A DNA stretch of 64,000 bases from UMGS172 sp964424555 (lineage in GTDB: Bacteria > Bacillota > Clostridia > Oscillospirales > Acutalibacteraceae): assembly GCA_964424555.1 (NCBI GenBank), contig CAYRIX010000006.1, positions 1 to 64,000 of the forward strand, written 5' to 3'. Made by a program: the position numbers and the translations under genes. The first letter of the stretch is position 1, and each line of letters starts with the position of its first letter. Shown here in pieces: positions 7,769 to 16,014 of the stretch. The notes beneath the pieces are model-generated. The model searched no databases and had not been told where the DNA came from. It saw only the letters and a list, made by a program, of their open reading frames with translations.

Positions 7769-8617
7769 TTAGACGCAGGATGACAGTGTCTCGAAGGCGT
7801 TTTCAGGCTGAAGAGCAACATTTATGGCAAAGGAAATTATCTGACTCAGTTTTTCTATCATTCGGTCGATATCCCTTGGGGTTACTATGAGCGGCTCATG
7901 CTCACGTCGGCTTTTTCCTGTCAGATCGAAGCTTAAGGTAGACGCATCTACAACTGTAGGCACACCAACCGTAACACATTTGACACCGAGTGTTTTTTCG
8001 GAAAGCTCGGTGCGTGAATTACCCACACCCGAACCGGGAGCTAAGCCTGTATTGCTCAACTGCACGGTGCGGCCAAGACGGGAGACGTCACGTGCGGCAA
8101 GTGCATCTATTATTATAACGGCCTGAGGCTTGATACGTTCGACAGCACCCTCGATTATCTCCTTAGCCTCCATACCCGTCTGTCCCAAAACCCCGGGACA
8201 AAGCACCGAGACTGAGGCCATGTGCTCCAGACCTAAGCTCCTTGCAAGCTTGGGTGAAATATGCCGTGTTGCAAAAACCTTTTCTGCCGATTTCGGTCCT
8301 AACGCATCGGGCGTGACCGTTTTGTTACCAACACCTACTACCAAAAGATCGCCCTCAATAGAACCAACAAGGCCCCTTATTTCGGCAATGAGTATCTCTC
8401 GCAGCATATCAGAATCAAAAATGTTATAGTTTTCACTTGTTTCAAGTGTTACATATTTTCCCACAGGTTTACCTATTTCTTTGGCCGCCGCATCATTCAA
8501 TATCTCAACGTTGGTAACCTCGATCCCCTCAACCTCGTATTTTCTTACCTTGACATTTTTCTCGTTTTCGGTCTTATCGGCCATGAATTCAACGGCAATA
8601 TCGGTTCTTATTCCCAT
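7769..8617 (-). CDS. gpr: Germination protease GPR
   Basis: GPR (peptidase family A25) degrades small acid-soluble spore proteins during germination. The 282-residue protein begins MGIRTDIAVEFMAD, where the family's autoprocessing region lies, and has VVGVGNKTVTPDALGP, PGVLGQTGMEA, IIIDALAARD and NTGLAPGSGVGNSR. It is slightly shorter than the Bacillus enzyme. The start ATG at 8617 has TAGGAG upstream. With spoIIP it shows the organism can form endospores. Confidence 0.95.
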   Translation of the reverse strand: MGIRTDIAVEFMADKTENEKNVKVRKYEVEGIEVTNVEILNDAAAKEIGKPVGKYVTLETSENYNIFDSDMLREILIAEIRGLVGSIEGDLLVVGVGNKTVTPDALGPKSAEKVFATRHISPKLARSLGLEHMASVSVLCPGVLGQTGMEAKEIIEGAVERIKPQAVIIIDALAARDVSRLGRTVQLSNTGLAPGSGVGNSRTELSEKTLGVKCVTVGVPTVVDASTLSFDLTGKSRREHEPLIVTPRDIDRMIEKLSQIISFAINVALQPENAFETLSSCV

Positions 8618-8716
8618 TTTAATACTCCTATTTTCAAAATTTTGACCAATATTATTTTGTTTTTATGTTCCCGAAATATGCAGAATGAAAAAATTTAAAA
8701 ATCCGCAAAAAAAGTG

Positions 8717-8745
8717 TTGCATTTTGGAAATGACGGTGGTATTAT
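8717..8745 (+). promoter_or_regulatory. Sigma-A promoter for rpsT
   Basis: TTGCAT (8717-8722), a 17-base spacer and TATTAT (8740-8745), 55 bases before the rpsT ATG. Confidence 0.75.
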
Positions 8746-8799
8746 ATATTCACTGTGGATTGTGATGTCCGCTATGTATCAATTCAAGGAGGTGGAACT

Positions 8800-9060
8800 A
8801 TGCCTAACATTAAGTCCGCCAAGAAGCGCGTGCTCATCGCAGAAGCTAACTACATGCGTAACAAGAGCATCAACTCTGCTCTCAAGACTGCAATCAAGAA
8901 GGCTGACGCTGCAATCGAAAGCAACGCTGCTGACAAAGCAGAGGTTGTCAAGGTTGCTGTTAAGAAGATCGATCAGGCAGTTTCTAAGGGTATTCTTCAT
9001 AAGAACACCGCTGCAAGAAAGAAGTCTGCTCTCGTAGTCCGTCTTAATAAAGCTAACTAA
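8800..9060 (+). CDS. rpsT: 30S ribosomal protein S20
   Basis: S20 binds 16S rRNA early in assembly of the small subunit. The 86-residue, lysine- and alanine-rich helical protein starts MPNIKSAKKRVL and contains NKSINSALKTAIKK and GILHKNTAARKKS, the standard family blocks. The ATG at 8800 follows a perfect AAGGAGGTGG. It has its own promoter and a terminator just after, so it is a single-gene unit. Confidence 0.97.
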   Translation: MPNIKSAKKRVLIAEANYMRNKSINSALKTAIKKADAAIESNAADKAEVVKVAVKKIDQAVSKGILHKNTAARKKSALVVRLNKAN

Positions 9061-9095
9061 TGTCTTGACATAGCATTAATGCATGACGAAATAAC

Positions 9096-9125
9096 GGCTG
9101 TCGGAAATATCCGACAGCCTTTTTC
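9096..9125 (+). terminator. Terminator of rpsT
   Basis: Stem GGCTGTCGGA (9096-9105) / TCCGACAGCC (9110-9119) with an AATA loop, followed by TTTTTCG. A textbook intrinsic terminator. Confidence 0.92.
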
Positions 9126-9150
9126 GTTTTTACACCTTTAAGCATAATTA

Positions 9151-9177
9151 AAAACGCAGTTCGTTGAACTGCGTTTT
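9151..9177 (-). terminator. Terminator of the membrane-protein gene at 9181-9900
   Basis: Stem AAAACGCAGTTC (9151-9162) / GAACTGCGTTTT (9166-9177). It sits three bases past the minus-strand stop and can act in both directions. Confidence 0.85.
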
Positions 9178-9180
9178 TTG

Positions 9181-9900
9181 TTATTCTTCAGTATCTACAA
9201 TTTCATTATTGGAAATTTCGGCATCCTGCTTTTGCTTACGGCGGCGCTGAGACTTTTTCAAAGGACGGTCAGTCGGGAAAATCTCCTCACCCTTGTAATT
9301 ATCCATAATTTCCTCAAAGTCCTCGGGGCTAAGCTTGACCTCGCCGTTTTTACTGTGCGATCTGTAAAGGTTATCAACGATTTTGTCGTAGGCCTTAGGT
9401 ATCTGCAGACGGTAGGTCATAAAAATCATGACACCGAGTATTATCGCAAGCAGGGCAACCAAAATTGACGGAATAGCCAAGACCCAGAAATTGCCTGACG
9501 CTCCTGTATTGAAGTTGTTTTCATTACTCACACTGTAAAACGTTGTAAAAATTATAACACAATCGATACAGGCCGAAAGTATAAACGGTATACACAGTTT
9601 ATACTTTAGTAAAAAATAACTTGCCACTAAAGTAAATACAGCTATAATCATGGTTATAAAATATGTATGGTGTTCGTTGTACAGAGCCTGACCGTCAGCA
9701 GTTGTCGCATCCTTATACTCACTCATCCACACTAAATTACCCATCATTGTCGTCAGGCAGGCAATTATGGCCGCCGCCGCACAAAGACAATAAAACACCT
9801 TTAAGACCTTTACGACCGTATCCTTGGTCGTTTTTTCCTTGTTACCCTTAACCGCCAGTTCGGCATAGTGGCGGATATTTTGATTCTTCATTTTAGTCAA
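9181..9900 (-). CDS. Four-helix membrane protein of unknown function with charged tail
   Basis: A 239-residue protein with four predicted membrane segments (about residues 30-57, 79-97, 101-120 and 137-161) and a hydrophilic tail of about 75 residues. The tail contains a Lys/Arg/Gln run (PLKKSQRRRKQKQ) and an acidic end. The TTG at 9900 is chosen because AAAAGGTGA lies six bases upstream; an ATG three codons later is possible. It is divergent from manA. I do not recognise a family and assign no function. Confidence 0.7.
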   Translation of the reverse strand: MTKMKNQNIRHYAELAVKGNKEKTTKDTVVKVLKVFYCLCAAAAIIACLTTMMGNLVWMSEYKDATTADGQALYNEHHTYFITMIIAVFTLVASYFLLKYKLCIPFILSACIDCVIIFTTFYSVSNENNFNTGASGNFWVLAIPSILVALLAIILGVMIFMTYRLQIPKAYDKIVDNLYRSHSKNGEVKLSPEDFEEIMDNYKGEEIFPTDRPLKKSQRRRKQKQDAEISNNEIVDTEE

Positions 9901-9938
9901 TTAATATCACCTTTTTGCACTCATTTTTCGATAAATCA

Positions 9939-9967
9939 TTGCCAAATTATTTCCAAAATGATATACT
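9939..9967 (+). promoter_or_regulatory. Sigma-A promoter for manA-trmL
   Basis: TTGCCA (9939-9944), 17 bases, TATACT (9962-9967), 56 bases upstream of the manA start. Confidence 0.65.
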
Positions 9968-10023
9968 TATTAAATAGTACAATTTTCTTTTGATTTTGTC
10001 AAGTTTTTTCGGGAGTTGATCTT

Positions 10024-10974
10024 ATGTACATAATAAAATTAAAGCCTGCATTTAAGGATTACCTTTGGGGCGGCACACGTTTACGTGACGATTTTGGATT
10101 GGACTGCTGCCTTGAAAAGATAGCTGAGTGTTGGATGCTGTCCTGCCACAAGGACGGAAATTCAACCGTACAAAACGGTGAATATGCCGGTTTGACCTTA
10201 AAGGAAGCTATTGAAAAGAGCGAGACCTCGCTAATCGGCAAAAATGCTGAAGCTTTCGAGGACTTTCCTATTCTTATAAAGCTTATTGACGCCAAACAGA
10301 ATTTGTCCATTCAGGTGCACCCGAATGATGAATATGCTTTAAATAATGAGGGTGAATTCGGCAAGACCGAGATGTGGTACGTTGTTGACTGTGATGAGGG
10401 CGCTTACCTTTACTACGGCTTTAAAGAGACCATAACCAAAGAGCAGTTTAAAGCGGCTATTGAAAACAATACCCTGACCGATATTCTCAACAAGGTCGAG
10501 GTCAAAAAGGGCGATTGCTTCTTTATTGAGGCAGGCACGGTGCACGCCATCGGTGCAGGTCTGCTGATTGCCGAGATTCAACAAAACAGCAATACCACCT
10601 ACCGTGTTTATGACTATGCCAGAGTCGGCGCTGACGGCAAGCCCCGAGAATTACACACCGAAGAAGCGCTTGAGGTCACCGTGACCGCACCGCCGACCGC
10701 ACCCATACTGCACGACACCGGTGACTTGGAGACCCTGCTCGCCGAGTGTAAATATTTCACTGTTAAAAAACACACCGTAGGGGCGAACTGTGTTCGCCCG
10801 CACAGCATTGAATTAAACATAGATAGCACATCTTTCTCCTCCCTTTTGTGTGTAGATGGACAGGCCACCGTCGGTGATGTAGGCATAAAAGCAGGCGAAT
10901 GTGTATTCATTCCTGCCGGTATGGGCAACGTTATCATCTCAGGCAACGCAACCTTGCTTGAATCAAGAGTTTAA
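10024..10974 (+). CDS. manA: Mannose-6-phosphate isomerase, class I
   Basis: This zinc enzyme interconverts mannose 6-phosphate and fructose 6-phosphate. The 316-residue length is typical of short Firmicutes class I enzymes. Zinc ligands are visible in QVHPND (H99), KTEMWYV (E116) and TVHAIGAG (H174), followed by EIQQNSNTTYRVYDY. An odd feature is a GC-rich palindrome within the C-terminal cupin (10777-10801) encoding about residues 252-259. It looks like an in-frame insertion of a short interspersed repeat. The ATG follows GGGAG. trmL lies 12 bases downstream. Confidence 0.94.
   Translation: MYIIKLKPAFKDYLWGGTRLRDDFGLDCCLEKIAECWMLSCHKDGNSTVQNGEYAGLTLKEAIEKSETSLIGKNAEAFEDFPILIKLIDAKQNLSIQVHPNDEYALNNEGEFGKTEMWYVVDCDEGAYLYYGFKETITKEQFKAAIENNTLTDILNKVEVKKGDCFFIEAGTVHAIGAGLLIAEIQQNSNTTYRVYDYARVGADGKPRELHTEEALEVTVTAPPTAPILHDTGDLETLLAECKYFTVKKHTVGANCVRPHSIELNIDSTSFSSLLCVDGQATVGDVGIKAGECVFIPAGMGNVIISGNATLLESRV
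10777..10801. repeat. Short GC-rich palindrome inside manA
   Basis: GGGCGAAC (10781-10788) and GTTCGCCC (10792-10799) form a perfect stem with a TGT loop inside GTAG...GC flanks. It is translated in frame as VGANCVRP. The style resembles the short interspersed palindromes of gut Firmicutes (general knowledge); no second copy was seen in this window. Confidence 0.6.
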
Positions 10975-10986
10975 GAGGTGACTAAA

Positions 10987-11487
10987 ATGGCAACACTTAA
11001 TGTAGTTTTGGTCGAGCCCGAAATTCCGCAGAATATGGGCAATATTGCCCGTACCTGCGCCGCAACGGGTGCCCGACTTCATATTATCAAGCCGATGGGC
11101 TTTTCCATCGACGACAAAAAGCTTAAACGGGCAGGACTTGATTATTGGTATCTGCTCGACATCACCTATTATGAAAATTTAGACGACTTTTTATCTAAAA
11201 ATTGCGGTCAGTTTGCCTTTTTCACCACTAAGGGCAGAAAAACACATTCCGATGTTGAATATAAGGATAATTGCTACTTGTTTTTCGGCAAAGAAACCAA
11301 GGGCTTGCCCGAGGAATTGTTGCTCGAACACCCCGATGAATGTGTCCGTTTGCCCATGATCGGCGAGGCAAGGAGCCTTAATTTGTCCAACACCGTCTGC
11401 GTCGGAGTTTATGAGGTCCTGCGCCAATGGAACTACCCCGAACTTCAAAACCAAGGGCAGTTGCACAACTATAAATGGGAGGAATAG
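10987..11487 (+). CDS. trmL: tRNA (cytidine/uridine-34 2'-O)-methyltransferase, TrmL-like
   Basis: TrmL uses S-adenosylmethionine to 2'-O-methylate the wobble base of certain leucine tRNAs. The 166-residue protein shows SPOUT features: VLVEPEIPQNMGNIARTCAATGA near the start, LFFGKETKGLP and MIGEARSLNLSNTVCVGVYE for the trefoil-knot SAM site. The ATG at 10987 is preferred because AGAGGTGA lies seven bases before it; the GTG three codons upstream has no room for a ribosome site. It follows manA by 12 bases and is probably co-transcribed. Confidence 0.92.
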   Translation: MATLNVVLVEPEIPQNMGNIARTCAATGARLHIIKPMGFSIDDKKLKRAGLDYWYLLDITYYENLDDFLSKNCGQFAFFTTKGRKTHSDVEYKDNCYLFFGKETKGLPEELLLEHPDECVRLPMIGEARSLNLSNTVCVGVYEVLRQWNYPELQNQGQLHNYKWEE

Positions 11488-11540
11488 TAATTTGCACAAA
11501 TAACCTGTTAAAAAATTCATTAAATTATCCAAATAATATC

Positions 11541-11569
11541 TTGAAAAATCGTGAGAGATGTTATAAAAT
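11541..11569 (+). promoter_or_regulatory. Candidate sigma-A promoter for pgk-tpiA-gpmI
   Basis: TTGAAA (11541-11546), 17 bases, TAAAAT (11564-11569), 45 bases before the pgk ATG. Confidence 0.55.
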
Positions 11570-11614
11570 AAGATTGTTCAAAATTTGACAATATATCTGA
11601 AAGGATGAACCCCT

Positions 11615-12826
11615 ATGTCAGTATTAAACAAGAAAACTGTAGATGACATCAATGTAAAGGGCAAGCGTGTTCTCGTTCGTTGCGATTTCAACGTTCCCTT
11701 GAAGAACGGTGTCATAACCGATGAAAACCGTATCGTAGCGGCACTTCCCACCGTCAAGAAGCTTATCGCAGACGGCGGTAAGGTGATTCTCTGCTCTCAC
11801 CTCGGCAAGCCGAAGGGTGAGCCCAAGCCCGAGCTCAGCTTAGCACCCGTTGCAAAGCGTTTGAGCGAGCATTTGGGTCAGGACGTTGTTTTTGCTGCTG
11901 ATGACTGTGTTGTCGGCGAGAATGCCAAGGCAGCAGTTGCCGCTATGAAGGACGGCGACGTTGTTCTTCTCCAGAACACCCGTTACAGAGCTGAAGAGAC
12001 CAAGAACGGCGAGGCTCTCTCTAAAGAGCTTGCTTCTTTGTGCGAAATCTATGTAAACGACGCTTTCGGTGCCGCACACCGTGCACACTGCTCTACCGTT
12101 GGTGTTACCGAGTATGTTGAGGAGGCCGCTGTTGGTTACCTCATGCAGAAGGAGCTCAAGTTCCTCGGTGGTGCTGTTGAGAACCCTGTCCGTCCCTTCG
12201 TTACCATCCTCGGTGGTGCAAAGGTTGCTGACAAGCTTCCCGTTATTGAAAATCTCCTTACCAAGGCTGACACCGTTATCGTCGGCGGCGGTATGGCTTA
12301 CACCTTCCTCGCAGCCAAGGGCTACGGTGTAGGTACCTCTCTCCTCGACCAGGAGAAGATCGAGTACTGTAAAGAAATGATGGCTAAAGCAGAGGCTAAC
12401 GGCGTAAAACTTTTACTGCCTGTTGACTGCACTGTCGGTAAGGTCTTCCCCGATCCTATCGACGGACCTGTTGAGGTCGTTGTTGTTGATGCTGACAAGA
12501 TTCCCGATGATCACATGGGTCTTGACATCGGTCCCAAGACCGCTGCTATGTACGCAGAGGCTGTAAAGAGCGCTAAGACCGTTGTTTGGAACGGACCTAT
12601 GGGCGTATTTGAGAACCCCACCTTGGCAAAGGGTACTATCGCTGTTGCTCAGAGCCTTGCAGAGACCGATGCTACCACCATTATCGGCGGCGGTGACTCG
12701 GCAGCTGCTGTTAACACCCTCGGCTTCGGTCCTAAGATGAGCCACATCTCTACCGGCGGCGGCGCATCTCTTGAGTTCCTTGAGGGTAAGGAGCTTCCCG
12801 GTATCGCAGCAGTTAACGATAAATAA
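11615..12826 (+). CDS. pgk: Phosphoglycerate kinase
   Basis: Pgk makes ATP from 1,3-bisphosphoglycerate in lower glycolysis. The 403-residue protein has GKRVLVRCDFNVPLKNG at the substrate-binding N-terminus, LCSHLGKPKG, VNDAFGAAHRAHCST, ILGGAKVADKL, WNGPMGVFENPTLAKGT and the nucleotide loop TIIGGGDSAAAV. The start has GAAAGGATG upstream. It opens a pgk-tpiA-gpmI glycolytic run. The codon usage here (strong GTT, GCT and AAG preference) is that of a highly expressed gene. Confidence 0.98.
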   Translation: MSVLNKKTVDDINVKGKRVLVRCDFNVPLKNGVITDENRIVAALPTVKKLIADGGKVILCSHLGKPKGEPKPELSLAPVAKRLSEHLGQDVVFAADDCVVGENAKAAVAAMKDGDVVLLQNTRYRAEETKNGEALSKELASLCEIYVNDAFGAAHRAHCSTVGVTEYVEEAAVGYLMQKELKFLGGAVENPVRPFVTILGGAKVADKLPVIENLLTKADTVIVGGGMAYTFLAAKGYGVGTSLLDQEKIEYCKEMMAKAEANGVKLLLPVDCTVGKVFPDPIDGPVEVVVVDADKIPDDHMGLDIGPKTAAMYAEAVKSAKTVVWNGPMGVFENPTLAKGTIAVAQSLAETDATTIIGGGDSAAAVNTLGFGPKMSHISTGGGASLEFLEGKELPGIAAVNDK

Positions 12827-12922
12827 TTAAGCTGAAAATTCAAAACCGCGGCACGAGGTACTTCTTGTGCCGCAGTTTGTATGTATTGACATTAATATTT
12901 TAAACATTTGGAGGATACTAAA

Positions 12923-13690
12923 ATGAACAAAGCTACACGTCCCGCAGTTATCGCAGGTAACTGGAAAATGAACAAGACTCCCGCCGAGACTACCGCTCTC
13001 ATCAACGAGATGAAGCCTTTGGTAGCAGGTGCAGATTGCAAGGTCGTTCTTTGCGTACCTTTTATTGACATTCCCGCAGCAGTTGCCGCAGCAGAAGGCT
13101 CCAACATCGAAATCGGTGCTGAGAATGTTCACTTCAAGGACAGCGGTGCTTACACCGGCGAGATCTCTGCACAGATGTTGGTTGAAAGCGGCGTTAAATA
13201 CGTTGTAATCGGCCACAGCGAGCGCAGACAGTACTTCGGTGAGACCGATCAGACCGTTAACCTTCGCACTCTTGCAGCTCTTAACGCAGGCCTTACCGCT
13301 ATCGTTTGCGTTGGTGAGACTTTGGAGCAGAGAGAGCTTGGCTACACCGAGACTCTGTTGAAATTCCAGACCAAGATGGCTCTGACGAATGTAACCAAGG
13401 AGCAGCTCAAGAACGTTATCATCGCTTATGAGCCTGTTTGGGCTATCGGTACAGGCGTTACCGCTACTGCCGATCAGGCAGACGAGGGCAACGGCTTTGT
13501 TCGTGCCGCTATTGCTGAAGTGTACGGTGCAGATGTTGCTGAGACCGTTACCATCCAGTACGGCGGTTCTATGAACGCTAAGAACGCTGACGAGCTTGTT
13601 GCTAAAGCAAACGTTGACGGCGGTCTTATCGGCGGCGCTTCACTTAAGGCTGAGGACTTCTCGGTTATCGTAAAGGCCGCAAGCAAATAA
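12923..13690 (+). CDS. tpiA: Triosephosphate isomerase
   Basis: TpiA interconverts dihydroxyacetone phosphate and glyceraldehyde 3-phosphate. The 255-residue TIM barrel has VIAGNWKMNKT (catalytic Lys), VIGHSERRQYFGE (catalytic His), IIAYEPVWAIGTG (catalytic Glu and loop 6) and IQYGGSMNAKNA. The ATG at 12923 follows TTGGAGG; the frame is open five codons upstream. It lies about 95 bases after pgk and 19 before gpmI. Confidence 0.98.
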   Translation: MNKATRPAVIAGNWKMNKTPAETTALINEMKPLVAGADCKVVLCVPFIDIPAAVAAAEGSNIEIGAENVHFKDSGAYTGEISAQMLVESGVKYVVIGHSERRQYFGETDQTVNLRTLAALNAGLTAIVCVGETLEQRELGYTETLLKFQTKMALTNVTKEQLKNVIIAYEPVWAIGTGVTATADQADEGNGFVRAAIAEVYGADVAETVTIQYGGSMNAKNADELVAKANVDGGLIGGASLKAEDFSVIVKAASK

Positions 13691-13709
13691 TTTTGAGGGA
13701 TTTTACAAT

Positions 13710-15224
13710 ATGAAAAAACCTGTTGTTTTATGTATAATGGACGGTTTTGGCATCAACGAGCTTAAATGCGGTAACGCTATCGAGTGTGCCAAGACCCCCA
13801 ATCTTTGCAAGTTGTTCTCGGAAAACCCCTTCACCACCATCGGTGCTTCGGGTCTTGACGTTGGTCTGCCCGACGGTCAGATGGGAAACAGCGAGGTCGG
13901 TCACACCAACATCGGCGCAGGCCGTGTTGTTTATCAGATGCTTGTTAAGATCACCAAAGACATTAAGGACGGCAAGTTCTTTGATATTAAGCCGCTTATC
14001 GGCGCTATGGAGAACTGCAAGAAGAACGATTCCGCACTTCATCTTATGGGTCTTTTGTCCGACGGCGGTGTTCACAGCCACATTGAGCATCTTTACGGCC
14101 TTTTGCAGATGGCTAAAAACGTTGGTTTGACCAAGGTTTACGTTCATTGCTTTATGGACGGACGTGACGTTTCCACCACCTCGGGTGTTGGTTTTATCAA
14201 GGATCTTCAGGCAAAGATGGCTGAGATCGGCGTAGGTAAGATCGCATCGGTCATGGGCAGATACTATATCATGGACCGTGACTTTGCTTGGGACCGTGTC
14301 GAAAAAGGCTATGCCGCTATGGTTTACGGCGAGGGCATTCAGACTGCTGACATCGTAAAGACTATGGAAGAGTCTTACGCAAAAGACGTTACCGATGAAT
14401 TTATCGTTCCCACCGTTGTCGACGGCGGTGCTACTATCAAGGCAAACGATAGTATTGTCTCCTTTAACTTCCGTCCCGACCGCGCAAGACAGTACACCCG
14501 TACCTTTGTCGACCCCGATTTTGACGGATTTGAGCGCAAGAAGGGTTACTTCCCCCTCACCTATGTTTGCATGACTCAGTATGACGAGACCATGCCCAAC
14601 GTTACCGTTGCATTCCCTCCCGAAGAGCTCAGAATGACCTTCGGTGAGTATCTTGCCTCAAAGAAGATGACCCAGTTGAGAATTGCTGAGACTCAGAAAT
14701 ATGCTCACGTCACCTTCTTCTTCAACGGCGGTGAGGAAAAGACCTTTGAGGGTGAAGACAGAATCCTTATTCAGTCCCCCGACGTTCCCACCTTTGATCT
14801 TAAGCCTGAGATGAGCGCATACGAGGTTTGTGATGCTGTTTGCGAGCAGATTCTTTCAGGCAAATATGATGCAGTTATTTTGAACTTTGCCAACTGCGAT
14901 ATGGTTGGTCACACAGGTGTGTTTGATGCCGCTGTCAAGGCTGTTGAGGCTGTTGACGAGTGTGTTGGTCGTGTTGTTGAGGCTACACGTCAGATGGACG
15001 GCGTTGTGTTTATCACCGCCGACCACGGTAATGCCGACTGTATGGTCGGCGAGGACGGCAATCCGTTCACTCCTCACACCACCAACCCCGTTCCCTTCTG
15101 TGTTGTCGGTTACCCCTGTGAGCTTAAAGACGGCGGTCGTCTTGCAGACATCGTTCCTTCCATGCTTACCGTTTTGGGACTCGAAAAGCCTGAAGAAATG
15201 GACGGCGTAAGCCTTATTAAATAA
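13710..15224 (+). CDS. gpmI: 2,3-bisphosphoglycerate-independent phosphoglycerate mutase
   Basis: GpmI converts 3-phosphoglycerate to 2-phosphoglycerate using two manganese ions. The 504-residue protein shows CIMDGFGINE at the N-terminus, DGQMGNSEVGHTNIGAG carrying the phosphorylated Ser, HCFMDGRDVSTTSG, MGRYYIMDRD, FNFRPDRARQ and the C-terminal metal motifs ITADHGNAD and TPHTTNPVPF. It ends the glycolytic run and is followed by a strong terminator. Confidence 0.98.
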   Translation: MKKPVVLCIMDGFGINELKCGNAIECAKTPNLCKLFSENPFTTIGASGLDVGLPDGQMGNSEVGHTNIGAGRVVYQMLVKITKDIKDGKFFDIKPLIGAMENCKKNDSALHLMGLLSDGGVHSHIEHLYGLLQMAKNVGLTKVYVHCFMDGRDVSTTSGVGFIKDLQAKMAEIGVGKIASVMGRYYIMDRDFAWDRVEKGYAAMVYGEGIQTADIVKTMEESYAKDVTDEFIVPTVVDGGATIKANDSIVSFNFRPDRARQYTRTFVDPDFDGFERKKGYFPLTYVCMTQYDETMPNVTVAFPPEELRMTFGEYLASKKMTQLRIAETQKYAHVTFFFNGGEEKTFEGEDRILIQSPDVPTFDLKPEMSAYEVCDAVCEQILSGKYDAVILNFANCDMVGHTGVFDAAVKAVEAVDECVGRVVEATRQMDGVVFITADHGNADCMVGEDGNPFTPHTTNPVPFCVVGYPCELKDGGRLADIVPSMLTVLGLEKPEEMDGVSLIK

Positions 15225-15242
15225 TTGTATTTCTGTATAGCA

Positions 15243-15275
15243 AAACACCGTGTGAAATCACACGGTGTTTCTGTT
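15243..15275 (+). terminator. Terminator of gpmI
   Basis: Stem AAACACCGTGTG (15243-15254) / CACACGGTGTTT (15259-15270) with an AAAT loop, followed by CTGTTTT. Confidence 0.88.
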
Positions 15276-15331
15276 TTAGTCGTTGACTGTTGGCTACCAG
15301 ACTTCACTGCTAAATATATCACAGCCTGCCG

Positions 15332-15543
15332 TATAATGATTATAGAATATTGAAACGCTGAAAAGCGTTTCGATAAGCCGATTAAATCGGCTTATGCAAA
15401 TTCAAATCACTAAAATTTGAATTTGCTCTATATTCATTGCAATGGGTATAGCCAAATTTTCTTTGAAAATTTGTAACCAAATCTACGATTTGGTGTCGAA
15501 ATAGTGCTCAAAAGCGCTATTTCGACTTTCTATAACCATTATA
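15332..15543 (-). repeat. 212-bp multi-hairpin inverted element, copy 1
   Basis: The reverse complement of this stretch matches 20698-20908 at all but about one position. It has terminal inverted repeats of the form TAATGRTTATAGAA and contains six hairpins. Their stems, read along the plus strand here, are GAAACGCT, ATAAGCCGATT, GCAAATTCAAAT, CAAATTTTC, ACCAAATC and GTCGAAATAG. No open reading frame is present. This is the anatomy of a miniature inverted-repeat element or a mobile structured RNA. Confidence 0.92.
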
Positions 15544-15647
15544 AAAATAATACGGGTATTTCACCGTATTCGTTTCGGAATACATACACTTAACACCTTG
15601 CAAACAAGCTCGCTATGTCAATTAATGACATTTCTTGTCGAATTTTG

Positions 15648-15676
15648 TTGACATCTAACCGCAACCGCATTATAAT
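15648..15676 (+). promoter_or_regulatory. Strong sigma-A promoter for the AbrB-like gene
   Basis: Consensus TTGACA (15648-15653), exactly 17 bases, consensus TATAAT (15671-15676), 34 bases before the ATG at 15711. Confidence 0.9.
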
Positions 15677-15710
15677 ACTATTGATATGTAAAGAAAAGGA
15701 GGTAATTGAC

Positions 15711-15962
15711 ATGAAAGCAACGGGAATCGTAAGAAATGTCGACAGTGTAGGCCGTATAGTACTACCCTCTGAGCTACGTGAGATCTTCGGTATCAAAAAG
15801 ACAGGCGGTGCGCTTGAGCTTTTTGTTGAGGATGACAAGATCATCTTAAAGAAGTATGAGCCAAGCTGTATCTTCTGCAAGGACGATACCGATATCATTT
15901 CTTATATGGATAAAAACGTTTGTAAGAAATGTGCCAAAAAACTTGGTTCTCAAAAGAAATAA
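15711..15962 (+). CDS. AbrB/SpoVT-type transition-state regulator with zinc-ribbon tail
   Basis: An 83-residue DNA-binding protein. Residues 1-50 form the swapped-hairpin AbrB domain (MKATGIVRNVDSVGRIVLPSELREIFGI...LELFVEDDKIILKKYEP). The tail has two Cys pairs, CIFC and CKKC, likely a small zinc-binding ribbon often seen in clostridial AbrB proteins. The ATG at 15711 follows AAAGGAGG. A consensus promoter predicts strong expression. AbrB proteins repress post-exponential and sporulation genes; its targets here are unknown. Confidence 0.92.
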   Translation: MKATGIVRNVDSVGRIVLPSELREIFGIKKTGGALELFVEDDKIILKKYEPSCIFCKDDTDIISYMDKNVCKKCAKKLGSQKK

Positions 15963-15969
15963 GGCATAC

Positions 15970-16003
15970 AAAAAGACCGTTGAAATTGAACGGTCTTTTT
16001 TAT
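15970..16003. terminator. Bidirectional terminator between the AbrB-like gene and hisS
   Basis: Stem AAAAAGACCGTT (15970-15981) / AACGGTCTTTTT (15989-16000) with T runs in both directions; it serves both convergent genes. Confidence 0.92.
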
Positions 16004-16014
16004 ATCTTTCAAAC

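Larger units (their letters stand above)
15225..15710. other. Intergenic region 15225-15710
   Basis: This gene-free stretch holds the gpmI terminator (15243-15270), one copy of the 212-bp multi-hairpin element (15332-15543) and the abrB-like gene's promoter (15648-15676). No coding sequence was seen. Confidence 0.8.

Noticed and set aside
15332..15543. Integrase attachment site or insertion sequence
   Set aside because: No recombinase or transposase gene lies near either copy; a non-autonomous hairpin element fits better.
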